A stretch of 64,000 bases of DNA, from positions 992,001 through 1,056,000 of the forward strand of contig NC_007777.1 in NCBI RefSeq assembly GCF_000013345.1. Reading direction: 5' to 3'. The position numbers were made by a program, and so were the translations under genes. Shown piece after piece: positions 19,859 through 29,970 of this stretch; the first letter of the stretch is position 1, and each line of letters starts with the position of its first letter. Under the pieces are notes generated by a model. It was not told the origin of the DNA. It worked only from the letters and a program-made list of their open reading frames with translations, and did no database searches. This DNA comes from Frankia casuarinae (GTDB lineage Bacteria > Actinomycetota > Actinomycetes > Frankiales > Frankiaceae).

Positions 19859-20092
19859 GGCGGCTTCGCCGCAATGCGGGGACCCCTGGCCTTGGGCGCC
19901 GTTCGGGGTTTCCGTCAGCTCGCCTTCGGCGAGCTTCCTGGGGGAGCCGTCGGGGGTGGTTGGCGGCTTCGCCGCAATGCGGGGACCCCTGGCCTTGGGC
20001 GCCGTTCGGGGTTTCCGTCAGCTCGCCTTCGGCGAGCTTCCTGGGGGAGCCGTCGGGGGTGGTTGGCGGCTTCGCCGCAATGCGGGGACCCC
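19859..20092. repeat. 103-bp tandem repeat with internal hairpins between cysM and rdgB
   Basis: Two full copies (19859-19961, 19962-20064) and a 28-bp partial third copy (20065-20092). Each unit contains GCGGCTTCGCCGC and AGCTCGCCTTCGGCGAGCT, both able to form hairpins with TTCG or CTTCGG-type loops. The array fills the gap between two convergent operons and may act as a bidirectional terminator. Confidence 0.95.
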
Positions 20093-20116
20093 GGGGCTTC
20101 GCCGCGATGCGGCGGT

Positions 20117-20779
20117 TCAGTCGGTGGCGGGGGTGGGTGGGGCGGCGAGGACCTCGCCGAGGACCAGGGCCAGTTCGCCGAAGGCTCGGCCGCGGTGGCT
20201 GATCGCATCCTTCTCCGCCGCGGACAGTTCGGCGTTCGTCCGGGTCTGACCGTCGGCCAGGAACAGTGGGTCGTAGCCGAAGCCGCCCACGCCGCGAGGT
20301 TCGGTCAGCAGGGTGCCACGTAGCTCGCCGTGGGCGACCCGTTCGACGCCGTCCGGGGTGACCAGGGCCGCCGCGCAGACGAAGGCGGCGCCGCGCCGGT
20401 CGGCCGGGACGTCGTCAAGCTGCGCGAGCAGCAGGGTGTTGTTGGCGGTGTCCCGTTCGACCCGGGTGCCGTCGCGCCAGCCCGACCATCGAGCCGAGCG
20501 CACCCCCGGCATCCCGGCCAGCTCGTCGACGGCGAGCCCGGAGTCGTCGGCGACCGCGGGCAGCCCGGTCTCCGCGACCGCCGCCCGCGCCTTGATCAGA
20601 GCGTTCTCGGCGAAGGTCGTCCCGGTCTCGGGCACCTCCTCGCCTGGCGGCAGGCCCACCAGCTCCACGGCCAGGCCGCTGGCCGCCAGGATGCGGCGCA
20701 GCTCCGCGAGCTTCGCCTCGTTGCGACTGGCGAGGACCACCTTCGTCGTCCGGGCCGATCCGTGGTGTTCGGCGCTCAT
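20117..20779 (-). CDS. rdgB: Non-canonical purine NTP pyrophosphatase (RdgB/HAM1)
   Basis: A 220-residue enzyme that removes ITP, dITP and XTP from nucleotide pools. It shows [18 protein letters not shown] at the N-terminus, [14 protein letters not shown], the metal-binding [11 protein letters not shown], and GGFGYDPLF. The ATG overlaps the stop of rph (ATGA), so the genes are coupled. Last gene of the murI-MBL-rph-rdgB operon. Confidence 0.93.
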   Translation of the reverse strand: MSAEHHGSARTTKVVLASRNEAKLAELRRILAASGLAVELVGLPPGEEVPETGTTFAENALIKARAAVAETGLPAVADDSGLAVDELAGMPGVRSARWSGWRDGTRVERDTANNTLLLAQLDDVPADRRGAAFVCAAALVTPDGVERVAHGELRGTLLTEPRGVGGFGYDPLFLADGQTRTNAELSAAEKDAISHRGRAFGELALVLGEVLAAPPTPATD

Positions 20780-21519
20780 CGAGCACCTCCCGGGCGGGGA
20801 GGCCCCGCCGGGACCGGGCCGCGCAACGCCTCGGTCTGGATCGCGGTGAGCTGAGCGCATCCACGCACTGCGAGGTCGAGCAGGCTGTCGAGCATCGTCC
20901 GGTCGAACGGGGTGCCCTCGGCGGTGCCCTGGACCTCGACGAAACCGTCCGCCCCGGTGCACACCACGTTCATGTCGGTGTCCGCGGTGGAATCCTCGCT
21001 GTAGGCCAGGTCGAGCATCGCCTCACCCTTGACCACGCCGACGCTGACCGCACTGACGCTCGTGATGATCGCATCGGGCCGGCCGAGCCAGCGGGCGGCG
21101 TCGACCAGCGCGACGTAGGCGCCGGTGATCGCGGCGGTGCGCGTGCCGCCGTCGGCGAGCAGCACGTCGCAGTCGATCGCAATGGTGTTCTCGCCGAGGG
21201 CCTTCAGGTCGATGCAGGCACGCAGGCTGCGGCCAATCAGTCGGGAGATCTCATGGGTCCGCCCGGAGATGCGGCCGCGCACGGACTCGCGATCGTTACG
21301 GGTGTCGGTGGCCCGTGGAAGCATGGAGTACTCGGCGGTCACCCAGCCCAGGCCGCTGCCCTTGCGCCAGCGCGGGACCCCCGTGGTCACCGAGGCCGCG
21401 CACAGCACCCTGGTCCGGCCCGCACTGATCAGCGCGGATCCCTCCGCGTGCTCCTGCCATCCCCGCAGGATCGTCACCTGCCGGAGTTCGTCCGGTCTCC
21501 TGCCATCCGCTCGTATCAC
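20776..21519 (-). CDS. rph: Ribonuclease PH
   Basis: A 247-residue phosphorolytic exoribonuclease for tRNA 3'-end trimming. It begins with [11 protein letters not shown] and shows the family motifs [29 protein letters not shown] and [16 protein letters not shown]. Length is normal. It is upstream of rdgB with overlapping stop/start, as in mycobacteria. Confidence 0.95.
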   Translation of the reverse strand: MIRADGRRPDELRQVTILRGWQEHAEGSALISAGRTRVLCAASVTTGVPRWRKGSGLGWVTAEYSMLPRATDTRNDRESVRGRISGRTHEISRLIGRSLRACIDLKALGENTIAIDCDVLLADGGTRTAAITGAYVALVDAARWLGRPDAIITSVSAVSVGVVKGEAMLDLAYSEDSTADTDMNVVCTGADGFVEVQGTAEGTPFDRTMLDSLLDLAVRGCAQLTAIQTEALRGPVPAGPPRPGGAR

Positions 21520-21598
21520 GTCGCGACACTATCGGCCCAGGGTGACCCGGCCGCGCGCCGAGGTGCGGAGGTGCGGTCCGTCAGAGCTCCCAGAGCTC

Positions 21599-22348
21599 TC
21601 AGAGTTCATAGACGGTGCCGGGGCTCGCGAGGGTCAGCGGGCCGTCGTAGACGCCAGCCGCCTCCTCCTCGGAACGGGCGGCGTTCCCCCACGGGACAAG
21701 ATGCGTGAGCACGAGCTGACCCACGCCGGCTCGCCGGGCGTGCTCGCCGGCCTCCCGGCCGGTCAGATGCAGGTCAGGGGGGTTGTCCTCCTCATCGAGG
21801 AACGACGCCTCGCAGAGGAAGAGATCGCTGTCGGTAGCGAGGCGGACCAGCCGGTCACACGCCCCGGTGTCGCCCGAGTAGGTCAGTACCCGATCGTCGG
21901 CGGTGAGGCGGATGCCATAGGCCTCCACCGGATGGGCCACCCGGGTGAGATCGATCCGGAACGGCCCGATGTGCAGGCGGCCGGCGCCGATGGTCCGGAA
22001 GTCGTAGATGTCGGCCAGGCTGTCGTCCGGCCATTTCTCGAACGCTCCGCACAGCCGTTCCTGGGTGTTGATCGGGCCGTAGACCGGGAGCTTGGGCGGC
22101 ATGCCCTCCGGGTGGTACCGCCGCGCGTAGGAGTTGGCCACCAGGTCCAGGCAGTGGTCGCCGTGCAGGTGGCTGAGCAGCACCGCGTCGATCTCACGCA
22201 GGTCGCAGTGCCGTTGCAGTTCGCCCATGGACCCGTTGCCCGCGTCGAGGACGAGCCGGAACCCGTCGTCCGACTCGACGAGGTAGGACGAACAGGCCGA
22301 CGTCGGGCCGGGATACGTGCCTGAACAGCCGAGGATCGTCAGTTTCAC
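21599..22348 (-). CDS. MBL-fold metallo-hydrolase
   Basis: A 249-residue metallo-beta-lactamase-fold protein with the zinc motif [11 protein letters not shown] near residue 60 and further ligands in SGDTG and LTHLVPW. It resembles RNase Z and cyclic-nucleotide phosphodiesterase relatives. The mycobacterial protein in the same position (between murI and rph) has been reported as a phosphodiesterase-like enzyme, from memory. The GTG start overlaps the murI stop. Confidence 0.85.
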   Translation of the reverse strand: MKLTILGCSGTYPGPTSACSSYLVESDDGFRLVLDAGNGSMGELQRHCDLREIDAVLLSHLHGDHCLDLVANSYARRYHPEGMPPKLPVYGPINTQERLCGAFEKWPDDSLADIYDFRTIGAGRLHIGPFRIDLTRVAHPVEAYGIRLTADDRVLTYSGDTGACDRLVRLATDSDLFLCEASFLDEEDNPPDLHLTGREAGEHARRAGVGQLVLTHLVPWGNAARSEEEAAGVYDGPLTLASPGTVYEL

Positions 22349-23247
22349 CGTGGCACCACCGGGCTCTGCTGGGAGGAGGGTTCCTGGTCCGCCCCGGTTC
22401 GGGCGGCCCATGCGGCTGGAGGCGTGACTGTGGCCCGCGCGGCGGGAACGGGCGGGGACACCGCCGCGACGCCGACGAGTTCGGGGCCGAGGAACCTGCG
22501 TCCCACCCGGCTGAACAAGGTTGGATCACCCGTGGTGAGGAACCGGTGGGTGGGCGGCGGAAGGTCCGGATCGCGGAAGAGTCCATGCCGGACAAGTACC
22601 CGGTAGGTGTCCTTGGCCGTCTCCTCGGCACTACTCACCAGAGTGACGCCCTCTCCCATCACGAGGCCGATGACCCCCGTCAGCAGTGGGTAATGTGTAC
22701 ATCCGAGTATCACCGTGTCCACGTTGGCTTCCTGCAATGGTGCGAGGTACGCCTCGGTCAGACCGAGCAACTGCCGCCCGCAGGTGATACCCCGCTCAAC
22801 GAAGTCCACGAACGCCGGGCAGGCCGCACCGGTCAACTCCACGCCCGCGGCGGCGGTGAACGCGTCGTCGTAGGCGCGGCTGGCAATCGTCGCCAGCGTG
22901 CCGATGACGCCTACCCGCCCGCTGCGGGTCGCCGCGGCCGCTCGGCGGGTCGCCGGCATGATCACTTCGATGACTGGTATGTCGTAACGCTCCCGGGCGT
23001 CGCGCAGACAGGCGGCACTTGCCGTGTTGCAGGCGATGACCAGCAGCTTCACGCCCTCGTCCACGAGCCGGTCGAGGGCATCGAGGGCGTAGCGACGCAC
23101 CTCGGCGATCCGCCGCGGACCGTAGGGTGCCCGAGCGGTGTCCCCGAGATACATCAGGGGCTCATGCGGAAGCTGGTCCAAAATGGCGCGCGCCACAGTC
23201 AGACCGCCCACCCCGCTGTCGAACACCCCGATCGGCGCGCCGCTCAT
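22345..23247 (-). CDS. murI: Glutamate racemase
   Basis: A 300-residue enzyme producing D-glutamate for peptidoglycan. The catalytic cysteines are in [12 protein letters not shown] and [10 protein letters not shown], and the N-terminus [15 protein letters not shown] is diagnostic. The C-terminus has about 35 extra Ala/Pro/Ser-rich residues beyond the family core. It heads the murI-MBL-rph-rdgB operon. Confidence 0.95.
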   Translation of the reverse strand: MSGAPIGVFDSGVGGLTVARAILDQLPHEPLMYLGDTARAPYGPRRIAEVRRYALDALDRLVDEGVKLLVIACNTASAACLRDARERYDIPVIEVIMPATRRAAAATRSGRVGVIGTLATIASRAYDDAFTAAAGVELTGAACPAFVDFVERGITCGRQLLGLTEAYLAPLQEANVDTVILGCTHYPLLTGVIGLVMGEGVTLVSSAEETAKDTYRVLVRHGLFRDPDLPPPTHRFLTTGDPTLFSRVGRRFLGPELVGVAAVSPPVPAARATVTPPAAWAARTGADQEPSSQQSPVVPR

Positions 23248-24137
23248 GAGCGATCAGACTAAGCCGGAAACCCGATGCTCACCCTGTGGCTGTTGTCACG
23301 GAACCATTGTCCGGTCCCGGACAGTCCTCGCGCGTCCGACATAGGACCATCTCGCCTCGCTGAGCTGGGCGCATCGCTGTGCGTCATACCTCGTTGTTTA
23401 CCCAGGTGAAGGCGTCCGCGTGCCGCGAGGGGCCGAGGTGTGGCCGGCTCGACATCCGGGGATCGTCCCGGTCTGCTGGATCATCCGATGACCTTCGCCT
23501 GGTCCGGAACGCGATCTTTCATCGATGTATCGCGGGAAATGCGTGGTCCGTCTGTCGATCGTCCACGAGGAGCCGTGCCCGGGTGGGTATGCCATACGGG
23601 TACAGGCACGCCAAACGGAGTGTAGGCTAGAACTGCCTGTAATCGATCAGTGACTACTAGCTATCGAACAGGTATGTTGAGGACGCGGCTGAGGTGTCCG
23701 GGTCGTTCCCATCCGTCCCCGATTCGAGGCACCCCAGTCGCATCCTCGATGTCTCCGGGCGTCTTCCGGGCGTCTCCAGCCCGTCTCCAGTCCGCCTCCA
23801 GTCCGCCTCCAGTCCGTCTCCAGTCGTCTTCCAGGCCGCCTCCAGGCCGTCCCCGGGGTATCGACGCAACGTGGTTCCCGACGTCTCCCCGCGCTTCTAC
23901 GATGACGTCACGCGGTGGTCTTGCCATCGTCCGGCCGTGCAGTCATCCAGGGAGATCAGGGGACGTCAGCACGTGACCACGCACGGAGGGTCGCGGTCGG
24001 GTGGCTCTTCGAGCAATCAAGATCGTCCCATGGCGTGAGGACGGACGGTGTAAGCGGGATACACGGCACCAAACTGTCCTCTGCCTTGTCGGGTTGACGT
24101 CGATCGGGGGCATCGCTGGCCGTACGGCGATAGGAAC
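23248..24137. other. Gene-poor region with a minisatellite (23750-23857)
   Basis: No convincing gene in 890 bp. Short frames on both strands lack family features. Positions 23750-23857 hold about eight imperfect 10-11 bp units related to CCGTCTCCAGT. The murI promoter should lie at the left end and that of the membrane-protein gene at the right end, but I cannot place either with confidence. Confidence 0.6.
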
Positions 24138-24713
24138 ATGTCCATGGCCCGGCTCCTCGCGGCGATCTCCACGGGCGTCGCCCTCCTGGTGGGAGGGTTG
24201 ACGGCGCTTGCCGTCATGCTGCCGCCCGAGTACGGCTATCTGGTTCCGATTGTCATTATCCTCGTTGTCGTGGGGGTCAACATCACTGCCTGGCTTGTGA
24301 TCCCGCGTGTCGTCGGCCCGGCGTCGGCGTCGGCGTCGGCGTCCGTGCACCGCTCGATACCGGAGAATCGTCCGATGGGTGGCTCGTTCGTGTTCGGTCG
24401 TGGTGAGTTCGACTGGGCGCGTTCGGACGCATCCGATGCCTCCGTCGAGTCCTCGTCGGACAACTGGTCGTCGAGCTGGGACTACGCCGGCGGGGACGGT
24501 CCGGACGGCAGCGACGACGAGAGCGGTTTCGACGACGACCGCTGGTATGGCTCCGCGGTCCGCCGTGGCGCGGGTTTCCCGCCGCCCGCTCTTACCGGAG
24601 TATCCATGTCCGGCCTGCTGTCCGCCGACACCGGACAGCATCACCGGGCCACGCAGTCCGGCCCGGTGCCGGCGGAGCCAGAGAAGCACCACGACGACAG
24701 CCGCCAGCCGTAG
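24138..24713 (+). CDS. Two-helix membrane protein with acidic Ser/Asp-rich C-terminus
   Basis: A 191-residue protein. Two membrane segments (GVALLVGGLTALAVML and YLVPIVIILVVVGVNITAW) are followed by a hydrophilic tail rich in Asp, Ser and Gly (residues about 75-190), with clusters such as DGSDDESGFDDDRW. ATG at 24138 or 24144 is possible. I do not recognise the family, and the neighbours give no hint. Confidence 0.6.
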   Translation: MSMARLLAAISTGVALLVGGLTALAVMLPPEYGYLVPIVIILVVVGVNITAWLVIPRVVGPASASASASVHRSIPENRPMGGSFVFGRGEFDWARSDASDASVESSSDNWSSSWDYAGGDGPDGSDDESGFDDDRWYGSAVRRGAGFPPPALTGVSMSGLLSADTGQHHRATQSGPVPAEPEKHHDDSRQP

Positions 24714-24845
24714 CGATGCCCAGTGGGGACTGACCGGCCAGGGCGGCGTTCCTCCGGCCGGGCACATCCCGTCCGTGCTGTGCTCGGTACGGTCGTTGAG
24801 GTCGGTACGGTGCAGCGCGGTGCGGTGGCGGCCCGGCACCGTGGA

Positions 24846-25718
24846 TCAGGCGAGCCCGGCGCGCCGGCGGGCCGTCTCGGTCACCGCGGCCCAGTCCTGG
24901 TCGGTCTGGCCATGCGCCAGCGCGTCGACGAAGGCGTCCCGCAGCACGCCGCCGAAGGGCAGCGGAACGTTCCGTTCCAGCCCTGAGGCCAGCGCGAGCT
25001 GGACGTCCTTCAACCCGAGCGGGAGACGGAAGTTGACGGGCTCGTAGTCCCGGTTTCCGATCATGCGGCCATAGCCGGTGAAGACCGGGCCGGTAAACAG
25101 GTTGTCGGTGAGCACTTCGATGAACGTGGCCGGGTTCATCCCGCCGGCCTCGATGACGGCGCTCGCCTCCGCCATCGCCTCGATGCTGCAGGCGATCAGA
25201 TAGTTACCCAGGATCTTCACCAGGTTGGCGTGCTCCGGCGCATCGCCGACCGTCCAGGTTCGCCGGCCGAGGACGTCGAACAGGGGCTGAACCTCGGCGA
25301 TCGTGTCCGGATCGCCGCTGGTCACGATGGTGAGGTTGCCGGCGCGGGCGGCGTCGGTCCGGCCGAAGACGGGAGCCGCGAGGTAGCGCAGCCCGTGCTC
25401 GGCGTGCTCACGCCGGGCCTGGATCGCCAGCGCGGTGCTGACGGTGGCCATATTCACATGCAGTGCTCCGGCCGGCGCGGCGGTCAGTACCCGCGGATCG
25501 AGCAGGCGGTCGGTGACGGCCTGGTCGTCCGCCAACATGCTGAGGACGATTCCGGTGGCGAACGCCTCGGAGATGCTGGCGGGCACCGCACCGGCGGCGG
25601 CCAGCTCGGTGACGGGATCCGGTGAGCGGTTCCAGGCCAGTACGGTGTGGCCGGCGTCGATCAGATTGCGCGCCATGGCGCTGCCCATTCCGCCAAGTCC
25701 GATGAAACCGATTTTCAT
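24846..25718 (-). CDS. NAD(P)-dependent beta-hydroxyacid dehydrogenase family oxidoreductase
   Basis: A 290-residue member of the 6-phosphogluconate/3-hydroxyisobutyrate dehydrogenase family. The N-terminal dinucleotide motif is GFIGLGGMGSAMARNLIDAG, the substrate-binding region is in PVFGRTDAARAGNL, and the catalytic lysine segment is VKILGNYL. The C-terminal helical domain is complete. The substrate cannot be inferred. It sits 130 bp downstream of the monooxygenase gene on the same strand, which suggests a shared transcript. Confidence 0.88.
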   Translation of the reverse strand: MKIGFIGLGGMGSAMARNLIDAGHTVLAWNRSPDPVTELAAAGAVPASISEAFATGIVLSMLADDQAVTDRLLDPRVLTAAPAGALHVNMATVSTALAIQARREHAEHGLRYLAAPVFGRTDAARAGNLTIVTSGDPDTIAEVQPLFDVLGRRTWTVGDAPEHANLVKILGNYLIACSIEAMAEASAVIEAGGMNPATFIEVLTDNLFTGPVFTGYGRMIGNRDYEPVNFRLPLGLKDVQLALASGLERNVPLPFGGVLRDAFVDALAHGQTDQDWAAVTETARRRAGLA

Positions 25719-25848
25719 GCGTCACCCTCCTGGCCTGGTCGGCGGACGGTCCGCCGACGCGGGTTTCCTGCCCGGCTGGGCTGGGCCAAGTGGCATCGGC
25801 CGCTCCAGCCCAGGGCGGGTGAAGAACGGACCGGCAGGTGCCGGGTCC

Positions 25849-26169
25849 TCAGGCGCCTGTCATCGTAGGAAGCCCGGTGCCCGAGGTCAGTGTGATGAAC
25901 TCGATACGCGGGGGACCGGTGAGCAGATCCTGCCGCTCGGCGACGAAATGGTGGATGTGCGGCTGGTTCTCATGATCCTCGAACGCCTCGCGGTCGCGGT
26001 AGAGCTCGTAGAAGAGCCGGGCATTGTCGTCGCCGACCACCCGATGGGTAGTGTAGATCAAGGTCCCGGGTTCGTGGGCGGCGATCAGCGGCACCGTCTC
26101 GGCCACCAACGCGTCGAACGCGTCCGCCGTGTCCGGGCGTACCTCGAACCGCACCGTCAGACCGAACAT
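25849..26169 (-). CDS. Putative quinol monooxygenase (ABM domain)
   Basis: A 106-residue antibiotic-biosynthesis-monooxygenase-fold protein like YgiN. Visible motifs are FEVRPDTADAFDALV, EPGTLIYTTHRV and LFYELYRDREAFEDHENQPH. Such dimeric ferredoxin-like proteins oxidise quinols or simply bind aromatics; activity cannot be predicted. It is upstream of the dehydrogenase gene on the same strand. Confidence 0.85.
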   Translation of the reverse strand: MFGLTVRFEVRPDTADAFDALVAETVPLIAAHEPGTLIYTTHRVVGDDNARLFYELYRDREAFEDHENQPHIHHFVAERQDLLTGPPRIEFITLTSGTGLPTMTGA

Positions 26170-26752
26170 GGATCTCCTCCTCAGGGTGTTGCGACAGGGA
26201 CATGGCGGGGCGCTGTCGCTTCGCGACGTACTGTCACCGTATCCGGGAGATCACTCTAATGGTGGCCTGAGAGCCCGGCCACATCGATGCGGCCTGAGAT
26301 CGGCCGCCTTGTGTAGTCCGGGACGGGCCATCCGGACCTTGAAGGCAGGAGGCCGATGTACAGCAGATTCTGTCGACCAAAGACGATATGGACGTCATGA
26401 ACGGTACCCGATGGTATTCCTTCAAGGCTGGATCTGGTGGATGACGGGCATGGTCTCCCGGCCGGCCTAGCGATTCGCGGCCGGCGGGCCACAGCCTGAT
26501 TTCTTCCATCGACTCGTGGTTCAAATTCGAGACGACTCGTGTTCACCGACCTGTGAATGGAAATCCCTTGACGGCTGGCCGCTGCACCGCACTCCGGCGG
26601 GATGTAGGCAAGGTCGGCGCCCTGTTGCTCTGATGATTCAGGAGACTTGCATGGTCTACGTCCAGCCGTATGCTGTCGACTCCGCCGGGCGTGGTCTCTT
26701 CGCGGTTCGATACGGCGTCGGACCGACAATGCGGAATCGAGGATGGCGCGGA
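26170..26752. other. Gene-free junction between chromosome and island
   Basis: No recognisable gene in about 580 bp, and base composition falls slightly. A T-arm-like GGTTCAAATTC at about 26518 does not fold into a tRNA. This is the last stretch before clearly mosaic DNA begins. Confidence 0.5.
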
Positions 26753-26910
26753 GTGAAATCTCGTCTCACATGGTCCCGTTCGGCTGCGCTTGTGGCCGCG
26801 ACAGCCCTGACCGTCGGGCTTGGCTACGGCCTTCCGGCGGTCGCGGATCCGGGTGGCGCGGCAGCCCAGTCGGGTGCGGCGGCCGTCCAGACGGCGAGCT
26901 CGGTGCGGGC
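26753..26910 (+). pseudogene. 5' fragment of a secreted-protein gene
   Basis: A GTG-initiated frame encodes a textbook signal peptide: basic KSRLTWSR, a hydrophobic core (AALVAATALTVGLGYGL) and a cleavage region PAVADPGG, then an Ala/Gln-rich start of a mature protein. After about 26900 the frame continues only as antisense of the TPR repeats of the opposite gene, so the rest of the secreted protein is missing. This marks a recombination or insertion junction. Confidence 0.6.
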
Positions 26911-29601
26911 GGCCACGGTCTCGCGGTGCTCGGGTCCCAACGCCCGTTCGAACAGCGCCAGTACCGCGGCAAACTGGTCTCGGGCACCCGCGGGATCCCC
27001 CGCCTCCCCGGTCCAGTGGGCGAGGTTGCGCTGGTCGAGCAACGTGTCCGGATGGTCGGGGCCGAGGACCCGCCGGTGGATCAGGAGCAGGGCGGCGTAC
27101 TGGTCACGGGCCATCGCGGGGTCTCCCGCCTGACCCACCCAGTAGGCGAAGTTACCCCGGGCGACCAAGGTCGCGGGATGCTCGGGACCCGAGACCCGCT
27201 CACGGATCGGCAGTAACTGTGCGTACTGGTCGCGGGCGGCGGCCGGGTCACCCGCCTTGCCGGTCCACCAGGCGAGGTTGGTGCGGACCCACAGCGTGCC
27301 GTGATGCTCCGCGCCGGACACCCGCTCATGGACGGTGAGCAGCGCCGAGCACAGGTCGCGCGCGGCCGCGGGATCCCCGGCCTCCCCGATCCAACGGGCG
27401 TACTGGTCACGGGATTCGAGAACATCCGGGTGTTCCGGTCCCAGCACCCGTTCCCTGATCGGCAGAAACGCGGCGTAGTGAGCGCACGCGCCCGCCACGT
27501 CGCCGGCCTGCCCGGTCCAGAACCCGAGATTCGCCCAGACATACAGGGTCTCCGGATCATCCTCACCCGCGACGCGTCGCCACCGGGGCAGGATGGACAG
27601 GCACAGGTCGCGCGCGCCGGGCCAGTCGCCGGCCTGCCCGGTCCAGTCCGCGAGACGGGCCGCGACCAGCAGGGTCTGCCGGTCGTCGGCGCCCAGGGCT
27701 CGGTCGCAGACGGGCAGCAACGCCGCGAGCATGTCGCGCGCGCCTCCCGGATCCCCCGCCTCCCCGGTCCAGTTGGCGACGGCGGCACGCGTACGCAGAG
27801 CCGCGGGATGCTCGGCGCCCAGCCGTGCCACGGTGTCGTTGTGGACGTCCTCCTGCACGATCTTCGCCGTCCGGTAGTCACCACTGGCGTCGAGATACTC
27901 GAGCAGTTTCAGGACGCCGGGACGGTCCGGACGGAACACGATACGTGCGTGGGGGACCAGCATGGCGTAGACAGGCCACGTCCCGGACCGGTGGGGTTCA
28001 TCCGGCAGTGCGGCCTCCACCAGGGCCACCACCACGCCGCGCAGGACGTCGCGACGTTCCTCGGGCAGCTGACCGGCGATGACTGCCCCGACGAGGCGGT
28101 GCAGCTGAATCGTGTTCCCGCTCCGGCGGGCCAGGGAGTAGGCCAGCGCGTCACCGACCACATCGTCGAGGTCGAGCCGGGGATGGGTACCGGCGCACGC
28201 CTGCGCCAACGGGCCGTCGAGAAGATCGGGATGGTCATCGAACAGGGCCAACGGGATCGGTTCGGGAGCCAGCAGCGCGCACAGCGTCAGCAGCTGCACG
28301 GTGGCCGGGGCGTCGGCCCGCAGCCGTTCCAGAGCCATGGACCAAGCGGTGGCGATGGTGCCGGCATAGAGGGGATCGCCCCCTTTGCCCAGCAGCGTCG
28401 TACGCCGGGTACGGAACTTCGCAAGGTAACTGGCCGGATCCGTCCGGGTCGTGGTGAGGTAGCCGGCGGCCTGCGCCAACGCCAGAGGCAGGTCACCCAA
28501 CTCGGCAGCCAGCGCGTCGGCTACCGCCGCGTTCAGGCCGGGAAGACGGCGGGTCAGGAACGCCACCGCCTCAGCCCGTTCAAACACGTCCACGTCGACC
28601 GCAGCGGCGAGTGCCTCCCAGCCCGGATTCCGGGACGTGATCAGCACATGGCCCGGTCCGCTTGGCAGCCAGTCCCGCAAGGCGACGGGATCCTCGGCGT
28701 TGTCGAACACCACCAGCCACCCCACCCGACGGCCTAGGGCTGCGAGCACGATGGCCGCGATGTCGGATACCGCTCCATCGGTCGACAGACCCAGCGGGCC
28801 CGCGAGCGCGGCGAACTTCTCGCCGACCAGGAGGGTCTGTTCCGCGTCGATCCACCAGACCAATGTGTACTCGGCGGCGTGCCGATGGGCGTACTCGACG
28901 GCCAACTGGGTCTTGCCCACCCCGCCCATGCCGTGCAGGGTGGTCACCGCCACCGGCCCCGACCCCAGCTCGGTGCGGATCTGGTCGAGCTGGGACTGGC
29001 GGCCGGTGAAATGCCGGTTGCGACTCGGCACGTTCCACACATCGGGCAGCCGCCCGGGGAACGTCGGCTCCATCCCCGTCGCGGTGACCATCGGTTGGGC
29101 GGGCCCGCCGGGAAAGACCGGCTCCACCGCCGGCTTACTCCGCTCCCCACGTGCCGCGGCCACCAGCCGCCCGGCCGCGATGTCCCGGTCGAGGCCGAAC
29201 AGGTCCACGCTGACCAGCTGACCCAGCAGCCCGGGCCGATCACATTCCTCCACTCGGAACACCAGCAGCTTGCGCGCCCGCCCGGACGGGTCGGCGGCCC
29301 AGGCGGCCTGCCACTCCGCCTCCGCGAACGCCGAGGACAGGTACGCCGTCGACAGCACCGCGATCGTGCGGGCCGCGACCTGTGCCGCCTGATGCATCTC
29401 GGTGACGAAATGACTACCCGCGTTGAAGTCCCAGGTCTGGATCCGCACCCGGTAGCCGGCGTCCTCCAACACCCAGGCGATCCACTCCGCCCATCCCTGA
29501 TCGGCCCCGGTGTAGGAGACGAAGAAATCCACCCCCGACGATGGCGACCTTGCCGCACCCTGCACCGCGCCGCCGCCTGACGCCGGGACCCTCGTGCCCA
29601 T
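26824..29601 (-). CDS. TIR-NB-ARC-TPR signalling protein (bacterial NLR-like)
   Basis: About 925 residues. An N-terminal TIR domain (residues about 22-150: DFFVSYTGADQGWAEWI, catalytic-type glutamate in AFAEAEWQAA) can be NAD-cleaving or a signalling module. An NB-ARC/STAND ATPase follows, with Walker A HGMGGVGKTQLA, Walker B GWLVVFDNAED and sensor HVLITSRN. The C-terminal 400 residues are tetratricopeptide repeats with the recurring HPxTLxxRxNLAxWTGxAGD pattern. Proteins of this build act in antiphage defence or signalling; ligand unknown. The last 25 residues are encoded by the antisense of the truncated secreted-protein gene, so the natural 3' end is probably lost. The ATG start is chosen; a GTG nine codons earlier is possible. 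Confidence 0.85.
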   Translation of the reverse strand: MGTRVPASGGGAVQGAARSPSSGVDFFVSYTGADQGWAEWIAWVLEDAGYRVRIQTWDFNAGSHFVTEMHQAAQVAARTIAVLSTAYLSSAFAEAEWQAAWAADPSGRARKLLVFRVEECDRPGLLGQLVSVDLFGLDRDIAAGRLVAAARGERSKPAVEPVFPGGPAQPMVTATGMEPTFPGRLPDVWNVPSRNRHFTGRQSQLDQIRTELGSGPVAVTTLHGMGGVGKTQLAVEYAHRHAAEYTLVWWIDAEQTLLVGEKFAALAGPLGLSTDGAVSDIAAIVLAALGRRVGWLVVFDNAEDPVALRDWLPSGPGHVLITSRNPGWEALAAAVDVDVFERAEAVAFLTRRLPGLNAAVADALAAELGDLPLALAQAAGYLTTTRTDPASYLAKFRTRRTTLLGKGGDPLYAGTIATAWSMALERLRADAPATVQLLTLCALLAPEPIPLALFDDHPDLLDGPLAQACAGTHPRLDLDDVVGDALAYSLARRSGNTIQLHRLVGAVIAGQLPEERRDVLRGVVVALVEAALPDEPHRSGTWPVYAMLVPHARIVFRPDRPGVLKLLEYLDASGDYRTAKIVQEDVHNDTVARLGAEHPAALRTRAAVANWTGEAGDPGGARDMLAALLPVCDRALGADDRQTLLVAARLADWTGQAGDWPGARDLCLSILPRWRRVAGEDDPETLYVWANLGFWTGQAGDVAGACAHYAAFLPIRERVLGPEHPDVLESRDQYARWIGEAGDPAAARDLCSALLTVHERVSGAEHHGTLWVRTNLAWWTGKAGDPAAARDQYAQLLPIRERVSGPEHPATLVARGNFAYWVGQAGDPAMARDQYAALLLIHRRVLGPDHPDTLLDQRNLAHWTGEAGDPAGARDQFAAVLALFERALGPEHRETVAARTELAVWTAAAPDWAAAPPGSATAGRP

Positions 29602-29679
29602 AGCCGCACAGCCTGCCACAGTAGCCACGGATCGTCACAACCCAGGCGCGTACCGGACAGCCGAACGGGCTGACACCCG

Positions 29680-29965
29680 GGGTGTGTAAGAACAACGGTG
29701 TAACCCCGATCAAGGAGTGACACCTGATGACGATCACCACAGACGCAGCGGACACTGCTGTGGTGTCCCTGGAGGAGTCGGCCGCTGGACGGCCCCGCGC
29801 GTCGAAGGCGAAGGCTGCGCCAGCGGGGATCGATCCCGCGTTGGTCGCGCAGCTGGTGACCCAGGCCCGTGAGCAGGGGGTGCGGCTGTCCGGCGAGGGT
29901 GGCCTGCTCCAGCAGCTGACGAAGGTCGTGCTGGAGTCCGCCCTCGAGGGCGAGATCACCGGGCG
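29680..29965 (+). pseudogene. IS256-family (mutator-type) transposase, 5' remnant
   Basis: The ATG at 29727 begins a frame matching the N-terminus of actinobacterial IS256-family transposases, including GIDPALVAQLVTQAREQG and LTKVVLESALEGEIT. Homology stops abruptly at about 29963, where the integrase remnant begins. The sequence GGGTGTGTAAGAAC just upstream looks like the original terminal inverted repeat. No other part of the transposase is present. Confidence 0.75.
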
Positions 29966-29970
29966 GCCTC

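Noticed and set aside
23379-23630. 83-codon plus-strand frame
   Set aside because: No ribosome-binding site or family pattern, and Arg/Ser-rich in the way of random high-GC frames.
26511-26545. GGTTCAAATTC resembling a tRNA T arm
   Set aside because: The flanks do not pair as a T stem and no acceptor or anticodon arm can be drawn.
27301-28737. 478-codon plus-strand frame opposite the TIR-NB-ARC-TPR gene
   Set aside because: Follows the repeats of the real gene in antisense; no independent motif.
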